Positions 16,558-25,084 of a stretch of DNA of 64,000 nt are shown here, piece by piece. Below the pieces are notes generated by a model. That model was given only the letters and a program-made list of their open reading frames with translations. It had not been told where the DNA came from and searched no databases. This DNA is from Streptomyces sp. NBC_01754. Lineage in GTDB: Bacteria > Actinomycetota > Actinomycetes > Streptomycetales > Streptomycetaceae. The stretch covers positions 2,976,001 to 3,040,000 of the forward strand of contig NZ_CP109132.1 of the NCBI RefSeq assembly GCF_035918015.1, given 5' to 3'. Every line of letters starts with the position of its first letter. Positions within the stretch are counted from its first letter, which is position 1. The translations under genes and the position numbers were made by a program.

Positions 16558-16623
16558 TGTATCGGGTGACTATGGGCGGAAGGTAAGCATCCGGTTAACT
16601 TCGCACTCATACAACCCGATACA
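16558..16623. promoter_or_regulatory. perfect 10-base inverted repeats between galU and cyclo-ligase gene
   Basis: TGTATCGGGT (16558-16567) and its exact reverse complement (16614-16623) flank a 46-base spacer in the divergent promoter region. They could be paired operator half-sites or mirror-image promoter elements for the two genes. Confidence 0.4.
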
Positions 16624-16654
16624 CGAGGTATGTGAGCACCCGTTGAACGACGAC

Positions 16655-17263
16655 ATGTCCCGAAAGGCGTTCCTGCGACGCGAACTCCTCGCCGTGAGGC
16701 GGGGCCTGACATCGCGTGAGGTCAGGGACGCCGCCGAGCTCCTGGCCGCGGCCGCCGCGGCCCTCCCCGAACTGGCGGACGCCCGGACCGTGGCCGCCTA
16801 CGTGTCCGTGGGGCGCGAGCCGGGGACGCACGCGCTGCTGGACGGACTGCGCGCCCGGGGCGTACGCGTGCTGCTGCCGGTCCTCATGGCGGACAACGAC
16901 CTGGACTGGGCCGTCTACGAGGGCAAGGAGCACCTTCTGCCCGCCGGACGCGGCCTCCTGGAGCCGCACGGCGCCCCGCTGGGCCCCGAAGCGGTCCTCG
17001 CCGCCGACGTGGTCCTGCTCCCCGGACTCGCGGTGGACCGGCGCGGGATGCGTCTGGGGCGCGGCGGAGGCAGCTACGACCGGGTACTGGCCCGGCTGGC
17101 CGCGGCCGGGGCCGATCCCGCCCTGGTCGTCCTGCTGTACGACGACGAGGTGGTCGCACGGGTCCCGGAGGAACCGCACGACCACCCCGTGGACGCCGTG
17201 ATCACGCCGACCGCGGTACGGCGCTTCCTGCCCCAGGGACACCCGGGCGTCCGAGGCGCCTGA
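16655..17263 (+). CDS. 5-formyltetrahydrofolate cyclo-ligase
   Basis: The 202-residue protein matches the FTHFS_cyclo-lig family: RKAFLRRELLAVRRGLTSRE at the N-terminus, VAAYVSVGREPGTHALLDGL, and the conserved LLPGLAVDRRGMRLGRGGGSYDRVLA (about 128-153) with the phosphate-binding GxRLGxGGGxYDR motif. It converts 5-formyl-THF to 5,10-methenyl-THF using ATP. ATG at 16655 is chosen; a TTG at 16643 is also in frame. Divergent from galU, convergent with the penicillin acylase gene. Confidence 0.93.
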   Translation: MSRKAFLRRELLAVRRGLTSREVRDAAELLAAAAAALPELADARTVAAYVSVGREPGTHALLDGLRARGVRVLLPVLMADNDLDWAVYEGKEHLLPAGRGLLEPHGAPLGPEAVLAADVVLLPGLAVDRRGMRLGRGGGSYDRVLARLAAAGADPALVVLLYDDEVVARVPEEPHDHPVDAVITPTAVRRFLPQGHPGVRGA

Positions 17264-17283
17264 ACGCCCCGGGCTCCCGGGCC

Positions 17284-20028
17284 CTACGGCTTCTTCAGCG
17301 TCAAGGTGTCGACCGTGGACCCGTCGACCGCGTCCTTCCCGTAGGACCAGTCGAGCAGTTCGCCGTTGACCCACTTGTCGGTCTGGTCGGTGTAGTGCGC
17401 GCTGAACGCGTGGCCCGAGGCACCGGTGAGGTTGATCCAGCGGGACTTGTCCCAGTCCCCCACGTTGACGACCATCCGCATCGACGGGACCCAGATGACG
17501 CCGTAGCCGCCCGCGGCGTTCCACCCGGTGGCGTTGACCGCGGCCTCGCCGCCGCCGAGTCGCCAGGGGCCGCGGTTGAGTGCCCGCTGGAGCAGGTCGG
17601 GGCCCTCGGTACCGAGCGTCTGGTTGCGCAGGGTCAGCTGGTGCAGCCGGCCCCAGCTCCAGGTGCTGATGTCCTTGCCGAGCTTGGCGGTCAGCTCCCA
17701 GCGCGCGTCCTCCATGGCGCGGGCGAAGAGCTCGTCACGGCTGCCGATGGCCTCCTCGCGGCCCTGGGCCGGCGCCTTCCACCACTCGTTGTCCGTGTCC
17801 TCGAGGATCGACTCGACGACCTCGTACCAGCGGTCACCGCCGTCCGGCTGCGCCGCGTCCGGTGCGCGCTGTCCGCACTCCCGCACGAACTTGTCCTGCT
17901 CGTCCACCGGTCCGCTGCCGGCGGCGGGCCGCACGTAGATGCAGTCGCCCTCGGCGCGGAGCTCCTTGGGCAGCTTGTTGCCGAAGGCCAGCTTGAGGAT
18001 GTTGCGCCAGACACCGTTGAAGTACGCCGCGGCGGCGGAGTCGGACTCCTGGGTGTAGTCCCAGCCCTCCAGCAGCTTCTGCGCCTCGCGGATGCTCTTG
18101 TCGGAGATGCCGATCTTGAGCAGCTTCGGCACCAGCTTCGCGGCGATCGCGCTCTGGTTGTCCATCTGCATCGACTGCATGTCGTCGGTGGAGACCTTGC
18201 CGCCGTCGTCGATCTTCTTCTGGATCAGGTCGTTGATCCGCTGGCTGCGGGTGCCGTAGCCCCAGTCCTTGGTGAGCATGTGCTTGTAGCCGCCGTCGAT
18301 GACAGCCTGGTTGGCGGTGACGATGTAACCGCGCTTCGGGTTGTACTCGTACGGCAGTTCCTCGAACGGGACGGGGTCCTTCTCCCAGCCGTACTTCGAG
18401 GACCAGCCCGGGCTCGGCATCGTGCCGTCGCCCTCCAGGCGGACCGGGATCTTCCCGGGGGCCTGGTAGCCGATGTTGCCCTCGGTGTCCGCGTAGACGA
18501 GGTTCTGCGAGGGCACCTCGAAGTGCGCGGCGGCCGCCCGGAAGCTCTTGAAGTCCTTGGCGCGGTTGAGCTCGAAGACGGCGTCCATGGACCTGCCCGG
18601 GTCCAGCGCCGTCCACCTCAGGGCGATCGCGTAGCCGTCGCCGCGGTCGGGGGCCGCGTTGGCGACGGGGGCCTTCTTGCCGACCTTCACCATCTCGCTG
18701 CTGCGGTCGGAGACCAGCGGCCCGTTGTTGGTCTCGCGGATGGTGATCTTCCGGCTCTTGCCGCCGGCGACCTTGATCACCTCGTCACGGGTCACGAAGG
18801 GCTCGGTCTTGCCGTCGTACTGGTAGCCGTCGGCCGAGATCTTCTCCAGGAAGAGGTCCGTGACGTCGGCGCCCAGATTGGTGAAGCCCCAGGCGATGTC
18901 CTGGTTGTGACCGATGATCACACCGGGCATCCCGGAGAAGGTGTAGCCGGCCGTGTCGTACCGGCAGGTCTTGGAGACCTCCCGGCAGTGCAGTCCCATC
19001 TGGTACCAGAGGGAGGGCAGCATCGGCGCCAGGTGCGGGTCGTTGGCCAGCAGCGGCTTGCCGGTGGTCGTGTGCGCGCCGTCGACCACCCAGGAGTTCG
19101 AGCCGATGCCGTTGCCGTTCGGGCCGAGCAGCGCCGGGATCTCGTCCAGGGTGTCGGAGAGTGCGGAGAGCTGGGTGTTCAGGCCCTGGGTCGCGTCCGT
19201 GACGGAGTCACCGCCGAGGTCGTCCGACGGCTCGGCCTCCGGGTCGAACTCACCGGTGACAGACGAGACGGCGCCGTGTTCGATGATCGGCTTGTTCTTC
19301 TCGTACGGGTACTCCGGGTACAGGTCCTTGATCTGCTTCTCGCTGAGCCTGCTGGTCAGCAGCGAACGGTCGATCTCGTCCTGCATGTTGCCGCGCAGGT
19401 CCCAGGCCATCGCCTTCAGCCAGGCGACCGAGTCGACCGGGGTCCACTCGGTGGGCTTGTAGTCGTTGGTCAGGCCGAGCGCCGCGTACTCGACGGAGAT
19501 GTCCTTGCCGTCCTTGCCCTCCAGGTACGCGTTCACGCCCTCCGCGTACGCCTGGAGGTTCTTCTTGGTGTCCTTGTCCAGGACCTTGTCGTACTCCTCC
19601 TGGGCGACCTTGCGCCAGCCCAGGGTGCGCAGGAAGGAGTCGGTGTCGACCTGCCCCGAGCCGAACATCTCGGAGAGCCGCCCGGACGTCATGTGGCGGC
19701 GGACGTCCATCTCCCAGAACCGGTCCTGGGCCTGGACGAAGCCCTGGGCGCGGAACAGGTCGGCGTCGGAGTCCGCGTAGATCTGCGGGACCCCGTAGGC
19801 GTCGCGCTTGACCTCGACGTCACCGCTCAGGCCCTTGAGTTCGAGCGTTCCGGTGGTCTGCGGATAGGAGGCCCGGACCGTGGAGACGGTCCAGTACGCC
19901 CCGTACCCGACACCCGCGACGAGCGCCAGCACCAGGACGATGACGAGCAGGCGAGCACGTCGCCCCTTCTTCCTGCCGGGTTTTCCCGCATCGGAAGAAC
20001 CGGAAGGGGCGGTTGTGTTGGCGGGCAT
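17284..20028 (-). CDS. penicillin acylase family (peptidase S45) Ntn-hydrolase
   Basis: The 914-residue protein has a basic N-terminus and one signal-anchor helix (RARLLVIVLVLALVAGVGYG, about 25-45). The alpha-chain part includes VEVKRDAYGVPQIYADSDAD and FVQAQDRFWEMDVRRH. GIGSNSWVVDG places the expected autoprocessing Gly-Ser junction at Gly309-Ser310, making Ser310 the N-terminal nucleophile of the beta chain. ANDPHL and FTNLGADVTDLFLE follow. Family members hydrolyse amides such as beta-lactam side chains or acyl-homoserine lactones; the substrate here is unknown. The location is extracytoplasmic, membrane-anchored. The ATG at 20028 follows normal composition; the open frame upstream is only the antisense of the antiporter. 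Confidence 0.92.
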   Translation of the reverse strand: MPANTTAPSGSSDAGKPGRKKGRRARLLVIVLVLALVAGVGYGAYWTVSTVRASYPQTTGTLELKGLSGDVEVKRDAYGVPQIYADSDADLFRAQGFVQAQDRFWEMDVRRHMTSGRLSEMFGSGQVDTDSFLRTLGWRKVAQEEYDKVLDKDTKKNLQAYAEGVNAYLEGKDGKDISVEYAALGLTNDYKPTEWTPVDSVAWLKAMAWDLRGNMQDEIDRSLLTSRLSEKQIKDLYPEYPYEKNKPIIEHGAVSSVTGEFDPEAEPSDDLGGDSVTDATQGLNTQLSALSDTLDEIPALLGPNGNGIGSNSWVVDGAHTTTGKPLLANDPHLAPMLPSLWYQMGLHCREVSKTCRYDTAGYTFSGMPGVIIGHNQDIAWGFTNLGADVTDLFLEKISADGYQYDGKTEPFVTRDEVIKVAGGKSRKITIRETNNGPLVSDRSSEMVKVGKKAPVANAAPDRGDGYAIALRWTALDPGRSMDAVFELNRAKDFKSFRAAAAHFEVPSQNLVYADTEGNIGYQAPGKIPVRLEGDGTMPSPGWSSKYGWEKDPVPFEELPYEYNPKRGYIVTANQAVIDGGYKHMLTKDWGYGTRSQRINDLIQKKIDDGGKVSTDDMQSMQMDNQSAIAAKLVPKLLKIGISDKSIREAQKLLEGWDYTQESDSAAAAYFNGVWRNILKLAFGNKLPKELRAEGDCIYVRPAAGSGPVDEQDKFVRECGQRAPDAAQPDGGDRWYEVVESILEDTDNEWWKAPAQGREEAIGSRDELFARAMEDARWELTAKLGKDISTWSWGRLHQLTLRNQTLGTEGPDLLQRALNRGPWRLGGGEAAVNATGWNAAGGYGVIWVPSMRMVVNVGDWDKSRWINLTGASGHAFSAHYTDQTDKWVNGELLDWSYGKDAVDGSTVDTLTLKKP

Positions 20029-20244
20029 CGCTGTCCTTCGAGGGGCAGGGCGGTCCTGGGAGTGCTGGAGCAACCATAAGCGCCCCGCCGAAGCCACTCG
20101 GACGCGGTATCGGGATGCACCCGTCCGCACCACAGTCGTACGAACGCTCGAAGGCGTCAAGAAAACGTTAAAGATTAGGTAAGGTAACGAAGTACTGGCC
20201 GCCGGAGGCCGATCCGGGAGGCGTACGCAGGGAAGGAACGGACC

Positions 20245-21849
20245 CTGACTGTCCACACGCTCAACGAACTTCTGCTCGCCAGCTCGCTCGTCCTGCTCGT
20301 CGCCGTCGCGGCGGTACGCATCTCGTCGCGCAGCGGGCTTCCCAGCCTGCTCCTGTACCTCGGCATCGGCATCGTCCTGGGTCAGGACGGCCTCTTCGAC
20401 GTCAAGTTCGACAACGCCGAGCTGACCCAGGTCATCGGCTATGCCGCCCTGGTCGTCATCCTGGCCGAGGGCGGTCTGGGCACGAAGTGGAAAGAGGTCC
20501 GCCCGGCGCTGCCGGCGGCGGCCCTGCTGTCGACGGTCGGCGTGGGCATCAGCGTGGGCGTCACCGCGAGCGCGGCGCACTATCTCGTCGGCCTGGACTG
20601 GCGGCAGGCGCTGATCATCGGCGCCGTCGTCTCCTCCACCGACGCCGCGGCCGTCTTCTCCGTCCTGCGCAAAGTTCCGCTGCCCTCCCGGATCACGGGC
20701 GTCCTGGAGGCCGAGTCCGGCTTCAACGACGCCCCGGTGGTCATCCTGGTGGTCGCCTTCTCCGCGGTCGGCCCCGTGGAGCACTGGTACGTCCTGATCG
20801 GCGAGATAGCCCTGGAACTGGCCATCGGCGCGGCCATCGGACTCGCGGTGGGCTGGCTGGGCTCGTACGGACTGCGCCATGTGGCACTGCCCGCCTCCGG
20901 GCTCTATCCGATCGCCGTGATGGCCATCGCGGTGTCCGCGTACGCGGCGGGCGCCATGGCCCACGGCAGCGGCTTCCTCGCCGTGTACCTGGCCGCGATG
21001 ATCCTCGGCAACTCCAAGCTGCCGCACTGGCCGGCCACCCGGGGCTTCGCCGACGGGCTCGGATGGCTCGCGCAGATCGGCATGTTCGTCCTGCTCGGCC
21101 TGCTCGTCACCCCGCACGACCTGGTCGACGACTTCTGGCCCGCCGTGGTCGTCGGGCTGGTCCTCACCGCCGTCGCCCGGCCGCTGTCGGTCTTCATCAG
21201 CCTCGCCCCGTTCCGCCTGCCGGGGCGGGAGAAGGCCCTGATGTCCTGGGCGGGGCTGCGCGGGGCCGTGCCCATCATCCTGGCGACCATCCCCATGGTG
21301 TCCGGTATCGAGGGCAGCACCCGGGTCTTCAACATCGTCTTCGTGCTCGTCATCGTCTACACGCTGATCCAGGGACCGACCCTGCCCTGGCTCGCGCAGG
21401 CGCTCCGGATCCGCGACGACCCGTCCGAGGCCTCCGACCTGGGCATCGAGTCGGCCCCCCTGGAGCGGCTGCGCGGGCATCTGCTGTCGGTCGCGGTCCC
21501 CGGGAAGTCGAAGATGCACGGCGTGGAGGTCTCCGAGCTGCGGCTGCCCTCCGGAGCGGCCGTCACCCTGGTCGTACGGGACGGCACGAGCTTCGTCCCC
21601 ACCCCCTCCACGGTGCTCCGGCGCGGGGACGAACTGCTGGTCGTGGCCACCGACCCGGTGCGGGACGCCGCCGAGGCGCGGCTGCGGGCCGTCGCGGAGG
21701 GCGGCAAACTGGCCGGCTGGCTGGGGACCGGCCATCAGGGCGGGAAGGACATCGCGCCACTCGTGGACGTACCGCACGTGGTGAAGCTGGCGAAGAAACT
21801 GGGCAAGGGCGGCGAGGGCCGCCCGGACGGCACCAGGGCCCACCACTGA
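20245..21849 (+). CDS. potassium/proton antiporter, NhaP2/CvrA-like, with C-terminal TrkA-C domain
   Basis: The 534-residue protein has about 12 hydrophobic helices, with CPA1/NhaP landmarks LPSLLLYLGIGIVLGQDG, VSSTDAAAVFSVLR, ESGFNDAPVVILV and SWAGLRGAVPIILATIP. A soluble C-terminal domain (about 405-485, MHGVEVSELRLPSGAAVTLV, RGDELLVVATD) resembles TrkA-C regulatory domains. The start appears to be CTG at 20245: upstream in-frame sequence to the stop at 20185 holds no ATG, GTG or TTG, AAGGAA lies 9 bases before CTG, and the first conventional start (20542) would remove three helices. It exchanges K+ or Na+ for protons at the membrane. Confidence 0.88.
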   Translation: MTVHTLNELLLASSLVLLVAVAAVRISSRSGLPSLLLYLGIGIVLGQDGLFDVKFDNAELTQVIGYAALVVILAEGGLGTKWKEVRPALPAAALLSTVGVGISVGVTASAAHYLVGLDWRQALIIGAVVSSTDAAAVFSVLRKVPLPSRITGVLEAESGFNDAPVVILVVAFSAVGPVEHWYVLIGEIALELAIGAAIGLAVGWLGSYGLRHVALPASGLYPIAVMAIAVSAYAAGAMAHGSGFLAVYLAAMILGNSKLPHWPATRGFADGLGWLAQIGMFVLLGLLVTPHDLVDDFWPAVVVGLVLTAVARPLSVFISLAPFRLPGREKALMSWAGLRGAVPIILATIPMVSGIEGSTRVFNIVFVLVIVYTLIQGPTLPWLAQALRIRDDPSEASDLGIESAPLERLRGHLLSVAVPGKSKMHGVEVSELRLPSGAAVTLVVRDGTSFVPTPSTVLRRGDELLVVATDPVRDAAEARLRAVAEGGKLAGWLGTGHQGGKDIAPLVDVPHVVKLAKKLGKGGEGRPDGTRAHH

Positions 21850-22150
21850 TCAGAGGCAACGTCAGCCCCCACACGCACGGTCACAGGCACACCGGGCCGT
21901 ATGCCTGTACTATGAAGGATTGCTACATGATCTACTCGATCTGATCGAGATCGACCAACTCTGCCTGACGCAGAGCTGGCGCGACCGTATGGCGGTCGTG
22001 GCGTCCTTTCGCCCCGGAGCGAGCGCCCGGCATCTACCGCAGTCCCGCGCGAAGAGGACAGCTCTCGGCAGCTTCCCGCACGGTTCCGGCACCCTGGGTG
22101 CCGGCCACACCCGGGGAGCACGGCCACCAGGCGGCAGAAAGGCATGGACC
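21850..22150. other. gene-free stretch upstream of MFS gene
   Basis: This 301-base gap holds no convincing gene. An AT-richer core (21890-21960) includes the short palindrome CTCGATCTGATCGAG and probably the promoter for the MFS gene at 22151. Nothing else is recognised. Confidence 0.4.
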
Positions 22151-23431
22151 GTGGCGACCACGGTCTCCGACCGCCCCGGTTACGGGCAGTTGCTGCGTAC
22201 CCCGGGTGCGTGGACCTTCCTCCTCCCGGGCTTCGCGGCCCGGCAGCCCTTCGCGATGCTGACCATCAGCATCGTGCTGCTCGTCCAGCACACCACCGGC
22301 TCGTACGGCAGCGCGGGCGCCGTCGCGGCCGTGTCGGGCGTCTCGATGGCCCTGTTCGCACCGCAGACCGGCCGGCTCGCCGACCGGTTCGGCCAGCGCG
22401 CGGTGCTGCTGCCCGGCGTGCTGGTGCACGCCGCGTCCGTCGGCACTCTCACGGCGCTCGCGCTGGCGCACGCGCCCCTGTGGATGCTGTTCCTGGCGGC
22501 CGTACCCACCGGGGCCTCGATCCCGCAGATCGGGCCGATGGTCCGGGCCCGCTGGGCGGCGCGGCTCGGCGCCGCCCCGGGGCGGCCGGCCTCACCACTG
22601 ATGACCACGGCCGCCGCCTTCGAGTCCGTGACGGACGAGTTCACGTTCGTCATCGGGCCGGTGCTCGCGACGGCCCTGTGCACCGGTGTACACCCGGCGG
22701 CGGGACTCGTCGCCGAAGCGGTGCTGACACTGGCCGGAGGCATCGTCTTCGCCGCGCAGCGCGCCACTCAGCCCGTCCCCGGGGGCGCGGCGAACGCCGC
22801 CGCTCCTCGCCGTTCGGCACTCGCCGTCCCGGGGGTCCGGGTCCTGGCGGTCACCTTCCTGGGTATCGGATCCGTCTTCGGGGGCATGCAGGTCTCCCTG
22901 ACCGCGTTCTCCGAGGAGATCGGCCACCCGGGGGTGAACGGCCTGCTGTACGGGGTCTTCGCGGCCGGCAACATGCTCGCCGGGATCGCCTGCGGGGCCA
23001 TCGCCTGGAAGAGCAGCCCGCGCCGCCGGCTGATCATCGGCTATGCGGGCCTGGCCGTGACCGCCTCCGGCCTCTGGGCCGTGCACTCCGTGGTGCTGCT
23101 GGCCGGGCTGGGCCTGCTGGTGGGGCTCTGCATCGCGCCCGCCCTGATCAGCGGATACACCTTGGTCGACGCCCTGGTGCCGGCCTCCGCCCGGACCGAG
23201 GCCTTCACCTGGCTGACGGGGGCGGTGGCACTGGGCCAGGCGGCCGCCGTCACGGTGGCCGGACAGCTCGCCGACGCGCATGGGGCGAGCACCGGTTTCC
23301 TGGTGCCGCTGACCGGCACGGTGCTGGCCCTGGCGACCCTGCTGACCCTGCGTTCGCGGCTGGTACCACGGTCCGAAGGGCTGGCGGTGGCACGTGGGAT
23401 CGGTCACCGTGAGCAGGTCACGGTGGACTGA
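22151..23431 (+). CDS. MFS transporter
   Basis: The 426-residue protein has about 12 hydrophobic segments. The loop 2-3 motif GRLADRFGQRAVL (about 75-87) is the MFS motif A, and GFAARQPFAMLTISIVLLV follows a short cytoplasmic start. The second half begins near VPGVRVLAVTFLGIGSVFGG. This resembles the YbfB/SetA-like Streptomyces MFS group often annotated as sugar or drug transporters. The GTG at 22151 precedes ATTVSDRPGYGQLL. Substrate unknown. Confidence 0.85.
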   Translation: MATTVSDRPGYGQLLRTPGAWTFLLPGFAARQPFAMLTISIVLLVQHTTGSYGSAGAVAAVSGVSMALFAPQTGRLADRFGQRAVLLPGVLVHAASVGTLTALALAHAPLWMLFLAAVPTGASIPQIGPMVRARWAARLGAAPGRPASPLMTTAAAFESVTDEFTFVIGPVLATALCTGVHPAAGLVAEAVLTLAGGIVFAAQRATQPVPGGAANAAAPRRSALAVPGVRVLAVTFLGIGSVFGGMQVSLTAFSEEIGHPGVNGLLYGVFAAGNMLAGIACGAIAWKSSPRRRLIIGYAGLAVTASGLWAVHSVVLLAGLGLLVGLCIAPALISGYTLVDALVPASARTEAFTWLTGAVALGQAAAVTVAGQLADAHGASTGFLVPLTGTVLALATLLTLRSRLVPRSEGLAVARGIGHREQVTVD

Positions 23432-23461
23432 CGGCTCGGAATACGTCAGTATGGAGCGTCG

Positions 23462-23488
23462 TTAGCACTCATCGAGTGAGAGTGCCAG
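23462..23488 (+). promoter_or_regulatory. CIRCE-like element (HrcA operator)
   Basis: TTAGCACTC (23462-23470), a 9-base spacer, and GAGTGCCAG (23480-23488) match the CIRCE consensus TTAGCACTC-N9-GAGTGCTAA at 16 of 18 arm positions; the core GCACTC-N9-GAGTGC is perfect. It lies immediately before the ribosome-binding site of the zinc-ribbon gene, where bound HrcA would block transcription. In Streptomyces HrcA controls groESL-type chaperonin genes. Confidence 0.7.
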
Positions 23489-23497
23489 GAGGAGCAA

Positions 23498-23860
23498 GTG
23501 CCGACCTATCAGTACCAGTGCACCGAATGTGGCGAGGGCCTCGAGGCGGTGCAGAAGTTCACCGATGACGCCCTGACCGTGTGCCCGAGCTGCGACGGAC
23601 GCCTCAAGAAGGTGTTCTCGGCGGTCGGCATCGTCTTCAAGGGTTCCGGTTTCTACCGGAACGACAGCCGTGGCTCCTCGTCGAGCAGCGCACCGGCCGC
23701 GTCGTCCGCCAAGGCGTCCGATTCCTCGTCCGCCACACCGTCGTCCTCGTCGGGGTCGGACACGAAGCCCGCCGCTTCTTCGGCCTCCGCTTCTTCGGCT
23801 TCGTCTTCTTCGGCTTCGTCTTCTTCGTCGTCGTCGAACAGCGGTACGTCCGCCGCCTGA
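23498..23860 (+). CDS. FmdB-family zinc-ribbon protein
   Basis: The 120-residue protein begins MPTYQYQCTECGEGLEAVQK and has a second pair CPSCDG (about 31-36), forming the CxxC...CxxC zinc ribbon of the FmdB/CxxC_CXXC_SSSS family. The C-terminal half is a long low-complexity Ser/Ala tail with single Lys and Thr residues, typical of the family. The GTG start has AGGAGG 5-10 bases upstream. Function is unknown; the CIRCE-like element suggests heat or proteotoxic stress control. Confidence 0.9.
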   Translation: MPTYQYQCTECGEGLEAVQKFTDDALTVCPSCDGRLKKVFSAVGIVFKGSGFYRNDSRGSSSSSAPAASSAKASDSSSATPSSSSGSDTKPAASSASASSASSSSASSSSSSSNSGTSAA

Positions 23861-23879
23861 GGCACCTGAGACCTTCACC

Positions 23880-23919
23880 GGGACCCCGCCCGATCAGATG
23901 ATCGGATCAGCGGGGTCCC
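23880..23919 (+). terminator. terminator after FmdB-family gene
   Basis: Perfect 10-base outer arms (23880-23889 with 23910-23919) enclose a second hairpin (23890-23895 with 23900-23905). It lies 19 bases past the stop and before the mtnP gene. Confidence 0.65.
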
Positions 23920-23947
23920 TGGCGTGTGCGCCCGATAGGGTCTCCGC

Positions 23948-24796
23948 ATGGCGAACGCGCGAACGGGTACGGCGGAGATCGGTGTCATCGGCGGATCGGG
24001 CTTCTACTCCTTCCTGGAGGACGTGACCGAGGTCCAGGTGGACACCCCGTACGGGGCACCGAGCGACTCACTCTTCCTGGGCGAACTCGGAGGACGCCGG
24101 GTGGCGTTCCTCCCGCGTCACGGACGCGGCCACCATGTGCCGCCGAACCGCATCAACTACCGCGCCAACCTGTGGGCGCTGCGCTCGGTGGGCGTACGGC
24201 AGGTGCTCGGCCCGTGCGCGGTCGGCGGCCTGCGCCCGGAGTACGGCCCGGGCACCCTGCTGGTGCCCGACCAGTTGGTGGACCGCACCAAGAGCCGTGT
24301 ACAGACCTTCTACGACGGCGAGACCCGGGCGGACGGGGCCACACCCCAGGTGGTGCACCTCGCCTTCGCCGACCCGTACTGCCCCGACGGGCGCAAGGCC
24401 GCCCTGGCCGCCGCACGCGGCCGGGAGTGGGAGGCGGTGGACGGCGGCACGCTCGTCGTCGTCGAGGGGCCCCGCTTCTCGACCCGCGCGGAGTCACGCT
24501 GGCACGCCGCGATGGGCTGGTCGGTCGTCGGGATGACGGGACATCCGGAGGCGGTGCTCGCCCGTGAACTGGGGCTCTGCTACACGTCGGTGTCCCTGGT
24601 GACCGACCTGGACGCGGGGGCCGAGGCAGGTGAGGGCGTCAGCCACGACGAGGTGCTCCAGGTGTTCGCGGCCAATGTGGACCGGCTCCGCTCGGTGCTC
24701 TTCGACGCGGTGGCCGCGCTGCCCGCGAACGAGGACCGCGACTGCGTCTGCGCCCATGCGCTGGACGGGATCGACACCGGGGTGGAGCTTCCCTGA
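23948..24796 (+). CDS. mtnP: S-methyl-5'-thioadenosine phosphorylase family enzyme
   Basis: The 282-residue protein has PNP/MTAP landmarks: EIGVIGGSGFYSFLEDV (about 11-27), VAFLPRHGRGHHVPPNRINYRANLWALRS, the substrate segment TLVVVEGPRFSTRAESRWHAAMGWSVVGMTGHPEAVLARELGLCY and the C-terminal CYTSVSLVTDLDAG. It phosphorolyses methylthioadenosine (or a related purine nucleoside) in methionine salvage. ATG start, monocistronic after the terminator. Confidence 0.9.
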   Translation: MANARTGTAEIGVIGGSGFYSFLEDVTEVQVDTPYGAPSDSLFLGELGGRRVAFLPRHGRGHHVPPNRINYRANLWALRSVGVRQVLGPCAVGGLRPEYGPGTLLVPDQLVDRTKSRVQTFYDGETRADGATPQVVHLAFADPYCPDGRKAALAAARGREWEAVDGGTLVVVEGPRFSTRAESRWHAAMGWSVVGMTGHPEAVLARELGLCYTSVSLVTDLDAGAEAGEGVSHDEVLQVFAANVDRLRSVLFDAVAALPANEDRDCVCAHALDGIDTGVELP

Positions 24797-25084
24797 CCAG
24801 CGCCCCACTGGGTCTGCGACACGCCCCAGGTCATCCGTTCGACAGGAGGACAGAGCCCTACCGGGCCGGGAGGCCGACGGCGCCGTTGCGGGACCGCGAA
24901 AAACCTGACGGGGCCCACTCCTTCGCGCTCTCATGACAACCCGTCCACGAGGATCCCTCGTGCGGGTGGCCGAGTTGTCCACATCGTATGGGCTGTCCAC
25001 AGGGCGCGGCGGGAATTCCGCGGTCGGGGGATGGTGTGGGAGTCCCAGTCCTTCGCGTACACCTCTCACGGCAGGTGGTGGCTC

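Noticed and set aside
17284..21846. A single 1520-codon open frame on the minus strand
   Set aside because: Only the part from 20028 leftward encodes the acylase. The upstream 600 codons are antisense to the antiporter gene, lack family similarity and are open only because of high GC content.
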